A DNA stretch of 42,514 nucleotides from CAVPDG01 sp963702535 (GTDB lineage Bacteria > Chloroflexota > Anaerolineae > Anaerolineales > UBA4823): the NCBI GenBank assembly GCA_963702535.1, contig CAVPDG010000014.1, positions 1-42,514 of the forward strand, given 5' to 3'. This document shows, piece by piece, positions 26,951-35,567 of the stretch (position 1 is its first letter; the number at the start of each line of letters is the position of its first letter). The notes under the pieces were generated by a model. It worked only from the letters and a program-made list of their open reading frames with translations. It ran no database searches and was not told the DNA's origin. The translations under genes and the position numbers were made by a program.

Positions 26951-27588
26951 ATGTACAACCTGCCATCCAAACTCGGTTTCTGGAGCTCGCTCGCCGGCGT
27001 ACTGCTCTGCCTGGTTTACCTGCTGGCTCTTCTGGGGAATTACCAGGCGACGGGCAGCCTGCAGCTCATTGAGCCGTACCAGTCGCTGGTCAGCGTGGTG
27101 ATCCTGCTCTCCTGCCCGCTGCTGGTCTTCGTCTTTGGATCACTGCACGGCGCGATCCAGGGGGCGCGGGGAATCGCTCAGCCTGTTGGGCTTGTGCCTG
27201 GTGGTGGTCTTCGCCGCGATCGGGCGGCGTTAACCGCTACATCTCGCTGACCGTCGTGCCGGCGGCTCAGGCGGCGGGCGCCACCGCCGGGCTGGAATGG
27301 TTCATGCCCTACGGAACGCAATCGGTGACATCGGCGCTGGAGATGCTCGCCTGGGGCTTGTTCCTGGGGCTGGCGTTCCTGGTCATCGCCCCCATCTTCC
27401 GCTCCGATAAGCTGGGCGAGGCGATCTTCTGGATTTGCCTCGTCACCGGGCTGCTCTGTTTGCTGGCGCTCCTCGGGCAGCTCCTGAGCATCCCCGCCCT
27501 GATGACGATGGGTCTGCTCGCCTGGGGTCCCGGGCTGGCGCTGTTCTTGATCATGATGGCGGTATGGTTCAGGAAGAGGGCGTATTGA
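26951..27588 (+). CDS. Membrane protein of unknown function (two frameshifts)
   Basis: About 212 residues and six hydrophobic helices after correction. It opens MYNLPSKLGFWSSLAGVLLC; the corrected middle reads SLSLLGLCLVVVFAAIG and VNRYISLTVVPAAQ, and it ends FLIMMAVWFRKRAY. The breaks are near 27175 and 27228. It follows the lipoprotein gene by 21 bases and may be in one operon with it. The protein resembles other uncharacterised six-helix membrane proteins; no motif gives a function. Confidence 0.68.
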
Positions 27589-27960
27589 TGCATTACTGTC
27601 GAAATCCCAAAAAGGGATAAATATATGGAAAATGATGATCCTTGATTCATTCACAAAACGTCAGAAAACGCCTCATACGCTTTTCCGGGATTCTGGAGCA
27701 ATATCCCGGGTAATACTTGTGGCTTATATGTTGATGCTGTAATCTTCGAATTACTTAGCCTGGTTACCCAGGATGGTCCTTACTCCGAGAATTGATGACA
27801 GTCTCCCAAATGATATCCTTCTAAATTATCTGATCAGGGTTTTGAGAATACTTTCTCAAAGTGTGCTGTGTATTGGTTTGCATTAAAAGGGATTGCCCTG
27901 GGTTTAATGTACTTACCGAGATCGATATCAACCAGGAGGATCTGCTCCAGGGAGAATCCG
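27589..27960. other. AT-rich intergenic region, no gene seen
   Basis: 372 bp with lower GC than the flanks, short open frames only, and no hairpin beyond a small CCCGGGAT inversion near 27693-27708. The end contains the likely promoter of the following gene (AGGGAGA at 27949 precedes ATG 27961). It may be a decayed copy of something lost. Confidence 0.45.
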
Positions 27961-28547
27961 ATGAGTGATGATCTCAGGCAGTATATCCAGAACAGTATGA
28001 ACATGAAGGAGACGGACGAGCTGGTTCAGATTTGGACCACCAACAACCGCCTGGAATGGAGCGATACAGCATTTGAAGTGATTTCTGAGATCCTGATCGG
28101 GCGCCTGGGGCAGTTGCCACCACAAAGCGAACCAATTACAGAGTATGGAGCACATAGCAAATCTGAAAGTGACGATAATCTTCTTGAGGAAGAATTAGCA
28201 GACGAAGATAATGAGCCGGTATTGTATGATCCCGGGAATGTTTTACTGTTCTGTACCTGGCTCAACCGGGCTGCTGTAATTGCCGTTGTGGCAGCGATCA
28301 TCCTGAGTTACCCAGATGCACGAAATTTGGCATGCAGCTTCTGATGGATTACGTAGGCGGTGATCCCAAATGGGATTTGACAATGAGTTTTCTGGCATTG
28401 ATCCCTTGGGTTATCTCAATTTTCATAGAGTGCGTGCTCATCTATTTCCCTCTCCGGGGTTTGGCTTACATTTTGAAGATACTCGTCGAGATGGAGCACC
28501 GGAGTCGCGGGGTAAAATTCGAGGACAAACCATTGGAATATTGGTGA
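27961..28547 (+). CDS. Hypothetical membrane protein (one frameshift)
   Basis: About 195 residues. The first part MSDDLRQYIQNSMNMKETDE with TNNRLEWSDTAFEVISEILI is a cytosolic helical domain, followed by an acidic linker (EEELADEDNEP) and two membrane helices (LNRAAVIAVVAAIILSY and FLALIPWVISIFIECVLIY) separated by a loop that is broken near 28322. The two frames overlap by a single base shift and give one continuous protein. The base composition is AT-richer than in neighbouring genes. The N-terminal helical domain recurs in uncharacterised proteins of this class; function unknown. Confidence 0.7.
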
Positions 28548-28646
28548 TGGACCATTCTAGTCAACAATTTTCCCGTTACAGCCCCATAAGCCCGGATGGC
28601 ACAGGTTGATGGGTATCTTGGTACCCATAGCGATCCCTAGAATCAT

Positions 28647-29195
28647 ATGGTCGTTTTTCCCCTGAAAAGGATAGTTGTCTTAAGCCCCAAGTCGGTCGAG
28701 GCTTGTGCTCTATTGTTGATTCGGGCGATACCCCCTCCTGAGATGCGAGATGGAAAGCCAGTCAACGAAGTGGTACTCTATTACGGATCCGTTTGGGAGG
28801 ATAGCTTTCTGATTCAACGAAATCTGAATTATCGAAATACCGCATATCCGTTAATAATCTACAGGGATCCATTCAATCCAGTGTTCTATGGGAAGCTAAC
28901 CGCCTGTGACACTGGTACACAGATTAAGATCAATGCGTCTTTCCATCCGGTTGTTGTGACGGTTTCAATATTCTTCTATCTGATTCTTTTTACACTGGTA
29001 TTCGGGAGTATCGGAAATTCTGTCGCATCGCATACAAGAATCGAAATAGATGAACTCTTCTTACCAGGAGTATTGATCACGCTAATGTTCGCGTGGCAGG
29101 CGATCAGCTTGCTTTGGGAATCTCGAGACCTGGAGAGCTTCTTATCCAAAACAGTGCTTGCAAGGAAAGGTAATCCAGATGAAGCTAAAGGCTGA
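28647..29195 (+). CDS. Hypothetical membrane protein
   Basis: 182 residues, in the same AT-rich patch. The N-terminal part has the motif SPKSVEACALLL and NLNYRNTAYPLIIYRDPFNPVFYG, then two membrane helices (VVTVSIFFYLILFTLVFG and LFLPGVLITLMFAWQAISLL) and a short charged tail. The start codon is uncertain: no ribosome-binding site precedes ATG 28647 and homologous sequence may begin later, near LSPKSVE. It could work with the preceding gene, since both are two-helix proteins of similar size, but no function is recognised. Confidence 0.6.
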   Translation: MVVFPLKRIVVLSPKSVEACALLLIRAIPPPEMRDGKPVNEVVLYYGSVWEDSFLIQRNLNYRNTAYPLIIYRDPFNPVFYGKLTACDTGTQIKINASFHPVVVTVSIFFYLILFTLVFGSIGNSVASHTRIEIDELFLPGVLITLMFAWQAISLLWESRDLESFLSKTVLARKGNPDEAKG

Positions 29196-29285
29196 TCTTC
29201 TCTGAGCCCACCGCTGAAGTTCTGGTTCCTCTCCGAATCTATCGAAGGTGGTATCCGATTTCTTTTTGTAAGGATTATTTTGAAT

Positions 29286-29753
29286 ATGGAAAACCATAAA
29301 CTCCAATTACGCGACGTCCAACCCGGCGACCTGGAGATCTTCTTCCAATTCCAGCTCGATCCGGACGCCAACCACATGGCGGCATTCACCCCCAAAGACC
29401 CCGCCGATCGCCCGGCTTACGACGCCCGCTGGCAGAGGATCCTGGCGGATCCAACGATCCTGATCCAGACCATCTTGTGCGATGGCGAGGTGGCGGGCAG
29501 CGTGCTCAGCTACCGCTGGGAGGGCGAGCCGGAGGTCAGCTACTGGCTGGGCAGGGAGTTCTGGGGCAGGGGCATCGCCACCTGGGCGCTGGGCGAGTTC
29601 TTGAAATACGACACGTCGCGACCCATGTACGCCCGGGTCGCCAAGGACAACCTCGCCTCGCTGCGCGTGCTGCAGAAGTGCGGTTTCGAGATCCAGGGCG
29701 AAGATAAAGGCTTTGCCAACGCCCGCGGGCAGGAAGTGGAAGAATTTCTTTAA
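29286..29753 (+). CDS. GNAT-family N-acetyltransferase
   Basis: 155 residues from ATG 29286. The RimJ/RimL-type layout is visible: LQLRDVQPGDLEIFFQFQLD, GEVAGSVLSYRWEGEPEVSY, WLGREFWGRGIATWALGEFL (acetyl-CoA binding, R-G-I-A) and NLASLRVLQKCGFEIQGED. It transfers an acetyl group from acetyl-CoA to an amine; the substrate is not deducible. The return to high GC here marks the end of the AT-rich patch. The frame is intact. Confidence 0.87.
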   Translation: MENHKLQLRDVQPGDLEIFFQFQLDPDANHMAAFTPKDPADRPAYDARWQRILADPTILIQTILCDGEVAGSVLSYRWEGEPEVSYWLGREFWGRGIATWALGEFLKYDTSRPMYARVAKDNLASLRVLQKCGFEIQGEDKGFANARGQEVEEFL

Positions 29754-29835
29754 TCAATAAGGATGAGATTTAATACCAAGCGACACAGGTGATAAACTTA
29801 ATGGAGATACCTGGCCCGCCACGGAGTTTGAAATC

Positions 29836-30265
29836 ATGGACCTGTTGGGTGCGCTGACGGCGGTCGCGTTTTTCATCTCCGCCATTCTGGTTTTCATCTT
29901 CAGGCTGCTCGGCAAGCCGGAGGCAGGCTATTGGATCGGCTTTTTCGAGTTCTTGCTGGCGATCCCCCTGCTGATCCTGCTGGCGAACTGCTCCGCAGAT
30001 GGGCAGACCGCCACTTTATTACATCCAGATCGGCTTGATGCTGGCCTGGCTGCTGCTTGAAGCGCTGCTGGACTACATCCTGAAGATCGATTTCCGCAGG
30101 GTGCGTTGGATGGTGATCGGCTACGTGACGTTATTTTTTGCCGCATCGGGCGGGATGGTCGGCGTGGCTGCCTATGCCGGAGCAGTCTGGGTGTGGACTG
30201 CGGGGGTATTGTTTCTCGTGATGGCAGCGCTGGCATTCATCCAGCGCTCCGTGACCGGGATGTGA
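29836..30265 (+). CDS. Four-helix membrane protein, hypothetical (one frameshift)
   Basis: About 143 residues. It starts MDLLGALTAVAFFISAILVF and, after a shift near 30003, continues LYYIQIGLMLAWLLLEALLD, RRVRWMVIGYVTLFFAASGG and AGVLFLVMAALAFIQRSVTG. All four segments are hydrophobic. No motif is recognised. The following flavodoxin gene begins 13 bases after its stop, so the two may be co-transcribed. Confidence 0.68.
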
Positions 30266-30278
30266 AAGGGAGTGGAGT

Positions 30279-30776
30279 ATGAAAGCCATTGTGGTTTATG
30301 AATCGTTGTGGGGTAATACTGCGGCAGTGGCACGCGCCATCGCCGAAGGCATCGGTCCCGAGGCGAAGGCGCTCTCGACCGCGGAGGCGACTGCCGATTT
30401 GGTCGCCGGGGCAGATTTGATCGTCGCCGGATCGCCGGTGCTGGCGTTCAAGCTGCCCACCGAGCAGATTCGCGATAGCCTGCGCACCCAGCCCATCGAT
30501 GCGCCTGCCCCGGCGGACCTTTCGCACCCCTCCATGCGCTCCTGGCTGGCGGGGTTGCGGATGGGCAATGCCCGCTCGGCGGCTTTCGAGACGCGCGTGC
30601 GCGGTCCCTTCGGGCACGCCACGCCGGAGATCACCAAAGCCCTGGCGACAGCCGGTTATCTCTCCACCACCAAGCCGCTCAGTATCATCGTTATGGGCAA
30701 GTATGGACCGCTCAGGGAAGGCGAGCTGGAGCGCGCCCGCCAGTGGGGGGCTGAGCTGGGACATGGCATGGGCTGA
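30279..30776 (+). CDS. Flavodoxin-like protein
   Basis: 165 residues. The FMN phosphate loop lies at residues 7-14 (YESLWGNTAAVARAIAEGIG), followed by DLIVAGSPVLAFKLP and a C-terminal region with PLSIIVMGKYGPLREGELER. It is the size of a short-chain flavodoxin, an FMN electron carrier, though the second flavin loop is not standard, so it could be an FMN-binding oxidoreductase subunit. The start has GGGAGTGGAG just upstream. The next gene begins three bases after its stop. Confidence 0.82.
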   Translation: MKAIVVYESLWGNTAAVARAIAEGIGPEAKALSTAEATADLVAGADLIVAGSPVLAFKLPTEQIRDSLRTQPIDAPAPADLSHPSMRSWLAGLRMGNARSAAFETRVRGPFGHATPEITKALATAGYLSTTKPLSIIVMGKYGPLREGELERARQWGAELGHGMG

Positions 30777-30779
30777 GCC

Positions 30780-31043
30780 ATGGCAAAGATGATCCCTGCC
30801 GCTGAGCGTATTGTGCGCGCCCGCAAGCTGATCCAGCAGGCGCGCGACCTGCCCGTACCGCCCGAGCTGGGGCGCAGCGATTTTTCGTACATCGCCCAGG
30901 TGAAGTCGCTCCTGCAGCAGGCGCGTGACCTGGTCAAGTTCATTCCGGATACGCCCAGTGCCACACCGGAGATCAAGAGCGAGGCGCGCAAGATCCTGCA
31001 GGAAGCCGACCAGGCGAACAGAGAGATTTTACTCCGGTTGTAA
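30780..31043 (+). CDS. Small helical protein, hypothetical
   Basis: 87 residues, three bases after the flavodoxin stop and therefore probably translationally linked. It is mostly helical with repeated heptad-like segments: ERIVRARKLIQQARDLPVPP, DFSYIAQVKSLLQQARDLVK and EIKSEARKILQEADQANREI. The QQARDL motif appears twice. It has no signal or membrane segment. The linkage suggests that it binds or accompanies the flavodoxin. Function unknown. Confidence 0.72.
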   Translation: MAKMIPAAERIVRARKLIQQARDLPVPPELGRSDFSYIAQVKSLLQQARDLVKFIPDTPSATPEIKSEARKILQEADQANREILLRL

Positions 31044-31068
31044 TTTCCGGTAAAATTGTCCGAGCAAC

Positions 31069-31098
31069 AACCCCCGTTTTCTCCCAGAGAACGGGGTT
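31069..31098. terminator. Hairpin after the small helical gene (AACCCCCGTTTTCT)
   Basis: Arms AACCCCCGTTTTCT and AGAGAACGGGGTT around CCC, slightly imperfect. It is REP-like or a weak terminator and separates the flavodoxin operon from the MOSC gene. Confidence 0.5.
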
Positions 31099-31135
31099 CT
31101 GATATCAGAAGCCTGTAGGTAGAGGATGGTATAGC

Positions 31136-31693
31136 ATGGAAATCAGGCATTTAACCCTGGCTGAGCTGGATGAGGGTCTGGATGAGATCCGCCACTCCCC
31201 GGCAGACAACGGCGTGCTGCGCATGATCGTGCGGCGGCCGCGCGAGTATGAGCGCGAAGTGCTCGCCGAAGGTCAATTGGACCTCGTCGAGGGGTTGGTG
31301 GGCGACGATTGGAGCAAGATCGGCAGCTCGATGACGCCGGATGGCTCCCCGCACCCGGAGATGCAGATCACGATCATGAACGCCCGCTGTGTTGCCTTGC
31401 TGGCACAGAGCGAGGCGCGCTGGTCGTTGGCTGGCGACCAGCTTTATGTCGACCTGGATCTGAGTACTGACAACCTGCCGCCCGGGACGCGCCTGCAGGT
31501 GGGGGAGAGCGCCGTGCTCGAGGTGACGGCTGTGCCGCACACCGGCTGCAAGCAGTTCGCCGAGCGCTACGGCACGGACGCCACAAAGTTCGTCAACTCA
31601 CCGGAAGGCAAGCGCCTGCACCTGCGCGGCATCAACACCCGGGTCATAAAAAATGGTACGGTCCGCACCGGAGATGTTGTTAGAAAGTTGTGA
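31136..31693 (+). CDS. MOSC-domain protein
   Basis: 185 residues with a C-terminal MOSC domain. The region WSLAGDQLYVDLDLSTDNLP, PGTRLQVGESAVLEVTAVPH and the invariant cysteine in HTGCKQFAERYG are characteristic; it ends RGINTRVIKNGTVRTGDVVR. MOSC domains bind the molybdenum cofactor or transfer sulfur (relatives of YiiM and mitochondrial mARC). No partner oxidoreductase is adjacent except the flavodoxin upstream, which could serve as electron donor; that link is inference. The frame is intact. Confidence 0.83.
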   Translation: MEIRHLTLAELDEGLDEIRHSPADNGVLRMIVRRPREYEREVLAEGQLDLVEGLVGDDWSKIGSSMTPDGSPHPEMQITIMNARCVALLAQSEARWSLAGDQLYVDLDLSTDNLPPGTRLQVGESAVLEVTAVPHTGCKQFAERYGTDATKFVNSPEGKRLHLRGINTRVIKNGTVRTGDVVRKL

Positions 31694-31701
31694 TTGCCTC
31701 A

Positions 31702-32141
31702 ATGAGTAAGAAGAACCTCCCTGCTCAAGTTGTAAGCGTGGAGCATATCCTTCAGGGGCACACGCCTGAGGTGCGCCAGATTGTGATGGAATTGCGCCAC
31801 CTGGTACTCCAGGCGGCTCCGGATGCAATCGAGTCGGCGCACCAGGTCTGGCACAGCATCCACTATCACGACCCCGGGAATGGCTATTTCTGCGGCATCT
31901 TTCCCCAGGATGCGTGCGTCCTTCTGGTATTTGAATTTGGAGTTCTTGCTGCCAGACCCGCAGGGTATCCTGCAAGGGACGGGCAAGCAGGTGCGCTCGA
32001 TCCGCATTTGCAAAGTAGCTGAGCTGCCCGCCGCGGCGATTTGTGACCCTGGTTCAGGCTGCCCTGGCTTTGCCTGCCAGCCGGAACGAGAAGCTGGCGA
32101 TGATCCGCTCCGGCGCCCGAGGGTTGGAGGTCCCGCAATGA
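31702..32141 (+). CDS. DUF1801-domain protein (two frameshifts)
   Basis: About 145 residues after joining. The start MSKKNLPAQVVSVEHILQGH is followed by VRQIVMELRHLVLQAAPDAI, SAHQVWHSIHYHDPGNGYFC and CVLLVFEFG, then after a shift near 31943 LLPDPQGILQGTGKQVRSIR and, after another near 32048, the tail DLVQAALALPASRNEKLAMI. This is the YdhG/DUF1801 fold (similar to YjbR and frataxin folds). The stop overlaps the next start as ATGA. The function is not known. The start is uncertain between 31702 and a GTG at 31690 that overlaps the MOSC stop. Confidence 0.78.
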
Positions 32142-32716
32142 CCAAAGGACGCCTGGAAGCCTTCAGCGATGGCGTGATCGCCATCATCATCACCATTATG
32201 GTCCTGGAGCTCAGGCCGCCCGAGGGCGCCAGCTTGCAGGTCTTGCTGCCGCTCATCCCCAGCCTGCTCACCTACGTACTGAGTTTCATCTACCTGGGAA
32301 TTTACTGGAACAACCACCATCACCTGTTCCAGGCAGCCAGCAAAGTGAATGGCAAGGTGCTGTGGGCGAACCTGCACCTGCTATTCTGGCTCTCGCTGGT
32401 GCCCTTTGTCACTGGCTGGATGGGCGACAATGGGATGTCGCCGCTCCCCGTAGCTCTGTACGGCGCGGTAATGCTGCTGGCAGCCGTGGCGTATTTCATC
32501 CTGGCGCGCGCCCTGGTGAGCCTGCACGGTAGCGATTCGCGGCTGGCAGCCTCCCTGGGCAGCGACGCCAAGGGCAAGCTCTCGCTCGCTCTCTATGCCG
32601 CCTCCATCCCCCTGGCGTTCCTGCATGCCGCCTTATCGATTGCGATCTTCGTGATCGTAGCGCTGATTTGGCTCTTGCCAGACCGGCGTATCGAAAAACG
32701 GCTGGCAAGCGAGTAG
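32138..32716 (+). CDS. TMEM175/DUF1211-family potassium channel-like protein
   Basis: 192 residues, six helices. The N-terminus TKGRLEAFSDGVIAIIITIM carries the hallmark (R/K)xxxFSDGVxAI of TMEM175-type proteins, where this stretch lines the pore of potassium-leak channels in bacteria (as homotetramers) and lysosomes. It continues VLELRPPEGASLQVLLPLIP, TYVLSFIYLGIYWNNHHHLF and a second half with the last helices ending RIEKRLASE. It is translationally coupled to the preceding gene (4-base overlap) and followed by a bidirectional terminator. Confidence 0.88.
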   Translation: MTKGRLEAFSDGVIAIIITIMVLELRPPEGASLQVLLPLIPSLLTYVLSFIYLGIYWNNHHHLFQAASKVNGKVLWANLHLLFWLSLVPFVTGWMGDNGMSPLPVALYGAVMLLAAVAYFILARALVSLHGSDSRLAASLGSDAKGKLSLALYAASIPLAFLHAALSIAIFVIVALIWLLPDRRIEKRLASE

Positions 32717-32728
32717 CCTCTAAAAAAT

Positions 32729-32769
32729 AAAAAGGTCGCTGATGCGCCGCACGCATCAGCGACCTTTTT
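32729..32769. terminator. Bidirectional rho-independent terminator between convergent genes
   Basis: Perfect 18-bp arms (AAAAAGGTCGCTGATGCG and complement) around CCGCA, with A-tract and T-tract on either side. It serves both the TMEM175-like gene (plus) and the peptidase gene (minus). Confidence 0.92.
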
Positions 32770-32780
32770 GGATGGTGCTG

Positions 32781-34074
32781 TTAAGCCGGTAGCCCGGTCA
32801 TGCCAGCCTCGGCGTTGAAGCGTTGCCACATCTGGCGGTAGGCGGGGTCGACGTAAGCCAGGTCTTTTCGCATAGCCAGTTTATTCGTCCACTCCAGGGT
32901 AGCTTCAGCCGCGGTGCAGAAGCAGTGCTCTACAAACTCCTGCTTTTCTTTGAGCGAGCCTTTCAGCACGGCGGGCGCTTCCGCCAGGAAGCCGGCTTCC
33001 ACCGCGTCGAAATCGATCGCGGATCTCAGGCACCAGGTTGTGGAAGTCAGCCATTGCCCGCCGGTGGAGCTGCTCGTGCTGCCACCATAGCGACCGGGCG
33101 TTCTCCTGCTCGTTGGGGTAGGGTCCCAGGTCGGGCAGCTCCACACCGGGGAACACCGGCTTGAAGATCGACACGCAGTTGCCCGAGGTGCCGGTAAACC
33201 AGCCCATCACACCGTCGGGACCGTTTTCTGCCACCATGGCGCCGGTCGCCTGCCACAGGCGGTAATCGCCCGGTCCGGCATGCACGCAGATATCGGTATG
33301 CGCCGGGGCGGTCGCCGGGTCGTAATCCTTGCCGTGCTGGCGCAGGATGTCGAAGGCGGTCTTGACCGTCACTTTACCGCGCTGTGCCTCCAACCCCAGC
33401 AGAGAGGCGCACTGCCGCTCAACGGAGCCGATCTTGGGTACGATCTCCGTTTCGCCGAAAGTTGCTGCCCAATCCACGCGCTCCTTGAGCGAAGAAAGGT
33501 CATAATCGGAGTGGATGCCCAGCACGTTGGAGATGGAGCCGATCGAATCGGTCAGCTTGCGGGCGACCCACTGCCTGCCGGCGGTCTCCAGCACCCAGGC
33601 TTCGCTGCCGTCGGCGATCAGGTAGCTGCCGTCGAAGTGCGAGTTGCCCGCCAGCTCGCAGTTGCCCCCCTGCCCGAACTGCTCGAGCACGGCGGTCATC
33701 GCCTGCACCGCGCCCAGGGCGGTCTTGCCCCGCTCCAGACCGATGCGCAGCATGTCGATGACCATCAAGCCCTCGGATTTTTCATCTTTTTGCAGCGTGG
33801 TGAAGACGGCTTCGTTGCCGATTGCCACGCCATGCTCGTTGAAGCCGATCTCTGCCCCGTAGGTCCAGAAGGATTTGCCGATGAAGATCTCGTAGGTCTC
33901 GGGCGCCTGGGGGATCACCCGGTGCGTGGCGCGGATGGCTTCGCCGGGGATGTGCTTTTTGCCGGGGATGTGCAGCAGGGCGTGCGCTTCGTTGATCTGG
34001 CAGTCAGCCGATTTTGCCAGGATGACGGCGCCGTTGAGCGTTGCGGGGGGTAAGGCTACGAATGAGTTGCACAT
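32781..34074 (-). CDS. C69-family dipeptidase, secernin-like (one frameshift)
   Basis: About 430 residues. The N-terminus MCNSFVALPPATLNGAVILA has Cys2, the nucleophile exposed after loss of Met in Ntn-hydrolases of family C69 (PepD-like dipeptidases and secernins). Next come KSADCQINEAHALLHIPGKK, GFNEHGVAIGNEAVFT (oxyanion region) and GSYLIADGSEAWVLETAGRQ. The C-terminal part is broken near 33015 and resumes as DAVEAGFLAEAPAVLKGSLK. The start has AAGGA and GAGG upstream. It lies 15 bp after the kinase gene, so both share a message. It is probably a cytosolic peptide or amide hydrolase; no signal peptide is seen. Confidence 0.87.
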
Positions 34075-34089
34075 GAGATCCTTCCTCTT

Positions 34090-35034
34090 TTAGAATATTG
34101 AAGTGCCTTTGAGCAGGCTCAGCCAGTAATCCAGCCGGGGGTCATTCCAGTACTGGCGCAGGCGCGCCATCTTGCTGCCGAACCAGTTGTAATAATCGAA
34201 ATCTTGGACGGTTGAGTTCTGCGCCTGGATCAGCGACCACATTGACCAGGCGATATCCTTGAGGATCTTATACAGCTTGAAGCGGGCGAACTTCAGCTCG
34301 TCGTGCCCGCCGTAGTAGTGGCGCATCCACGCTACGTCCATGCCCTCGGTGAAATAGTTGCTGGTGGAGATATCCGCAAAATCCCAGCACTCGTCGCTCA
34401 TCGCCGCGTACTCGAAATCGATCAGCTTCAGGTCTTGCGTCCCCTCGTTGTAGAGGTAGTTTGCCGTCCAGTAATCGTTGTGGCAGGGTACGAAGTCGAT
34501 GCCAGCCGCCATTACCGCCGTTTCGATCTGCTCCGCCAGCCACTCCATGCGCGGCATCTCCGGCGGCAGGTAGCTTTGCTGCTCTTTCGCCAGGCGGATC
34601 CAGGTGCGCGTCTGCTCGAAAGGCGTCTGGGTGAGGGGCAGTCCCCCGCCCGGGTTGCGGTGGAAGCTGCGCAGGTTCTCCACCATGGCGAAGAAGATGT
34701 GCGGGTTGTACACATCGCCGAAGTTGAGCTGGCGGTAGCCCTCCAGCCATTCCTGCACCTCCACGCCGCGCTCCTCCAGGAAGTAGCACACGCGCGGACC
34801 GATGCCGAGGCGGGCGGCGATCTGGCTGGCGGCGTGGGCGCTGCGACGGTCGATGAAAGCCTCGGTGCCCCTGCCGGGGATCTTGACAAAGTACGCCTGA
34901 CCGTCCACCACCACCTTCCAGTTGGGGTTGGTGATGCCGCCCATCACGCGCTCGTAGCTCAGGTCTTTGCCCTGCCAGTCGGCGATCTGGCGGATGCAGT
35001 CCAGCAAGTCTCTCTCGTTCGGATCGGTCATCAT
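34090..35034 (-). CDS. Choline/ethanolamine-kinase-like phosphotransferase (APH fold)
   Basis: 314 residues with the kinase-like signatures of the choline kinase/APH superfamily: GGITNPNWKVVVDGQAYFVK (nucleotide-binding loop and lysine), VPCHNDYWTANYLYNEG (catalytic HxDxxxxN) and LKLIDFEYAAMSDECWDFAD (metal-binding D). It may phosphorylate choline, ethanolamine or another small alcohol; LicA-type enzymes decorate bacterial surface glycans with phosphocholine. The extended -10 at 35061-35069 fits a start near 35054. The upstream gene of the pair, it is followed by the peptidase. Exact substrate unknown. Confidence 0.85.
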   Translation of the reverse strand: MMTDPNERDLLDCIRQIADWQGKDLSYERVMGGITNPNWKVVVDGQAYFVKIPGRGTEAFIDRRSAHAASQIAARLGIGPRVCYFLEERGVEVQEWLEGYRQLNFGDVYNPHIFFAMVENLRSFHRNPGGGLPLTQTPFEQTRTWIRLAKEQQSYLPPEMPRMEWLAEQIETAVMAAGIDFVPCHNDYWTANYLYNEGTQDLKLIDFEYAAMSDECWDFADISTSNYFTEGMDVAWMRHYYGGHDELKFARFKLYKILKDIAWSMWSLIQAQNSTVQDFDYYNWFGSKMARLRQYWNDPRLDYWLSLLKGTSIF

Positions 35035-35060
35035 CGGCTTTGAGGCGCCCTTGGGAAAAA

Positions 35061-35069
35061 AGTATATCA
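35061..35069 (-). promoter_or_regulatory. Extended -10 (TGA-TATACT) for the kinase-peptidase operon
   Basis: TGATATACT on the minus strand lies 27 bp before ATG 35034 and would give a leader of about 20 nt. No clear -35. Confidence 0.5.
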
Positions 35070-35130
35070 GATTTGCTTTCCACCGCCAGCAATAACTTCA
35101 GAACTTTCTGTGAAACAACTCCCGTCTTTA

Positions 35131-35229
35131 ACGTTAGTTCGGGTTAGCGGAAAAGTACTGCTCTATTGGGGTTTTCGTGCGGCTTAGCCGCACGAAAACC
35201 CCAATAAAGCCACTTTTCCGAACTCACGT
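35131..35229. mobile_element. 99-bp palindromic MITE-like element, copy 2, with 6-bp target duplication
   Basis: Same length and design as copy 1: ends ACGTTAGTTC and GAACTCACGT, next GGGTTAGCGG, and a central hairpin GTGCGGC/GCCGCAC. It is flanked on both sides by TCTTTA (35125-35130 and 35230-35235), a perfect target-site duplication. No coding capacity, so mobilisation in trans is expected. Confidence 0.85.
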
Positions 35230-35254
35230 TCTTTAAGGTTCAGGAGGCAACGTG

Positions 35255-35560
35255 ATGATCTATGCAGTGATTAACGTCTGTGTGCAGTCCGAGCATAGCT
35301 GGGAGGGCGTTCAGCGCCTCAAAGAGCTGGCGCGCTGGCTGACCGATAAATATGGCGCGGAGACCACCCTGCTGGGTAGCGACTCGGGCGGCGAGGCGCA
35401 AAAGCAGCTCGTCACCCGCTACCAGAGCCCAGCGCAGATGCGCGATATCGACCGCCGCTTGCTGCAGGATGCCGAGTTTTCCACCTGGCTGCAGGTAAAC
35501 GAAACCCTGGTGCGCTGGGACTGCGCGCCAGGGAAGATTTATCAGGTATCCGATGGGTAA
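35255..35560 (+). CDS. Hypothetical protein, dimeric alpha/beta-barrel-like
   Basis: 101 residues. ATG 35255 is preferred over the GTG three bases earlier because AGGAGG (35242-35247) is seven bases away. The first strand is MIYAVINVCVQ, then a helix with WEGVQRLKELARWLTDKYGA, a second strand (ETTLLGSDS), a helix with SPAQMRDIDRRLLQDAEFST and a last strand. The size and pattern suggest a ferredoxin-like dimeric barrel (NIPSNAP/ABM type), but no diagnostic residues are seen. The gene converges with the glycine-rich protein gene, whose end lies eight bases away. Confidence 0.7.
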   Translation: MIYAVINVCVQSEHSWEGVQRLKELARWLTDKYGAETTLLGSDSGGEAQKQLVTRYQSPAQMRDIDRRLLQDAEFSTWLQVNETLVRWDCAPGKIYQVSDG

Positions 35561-35567
35561 TGAGCGC

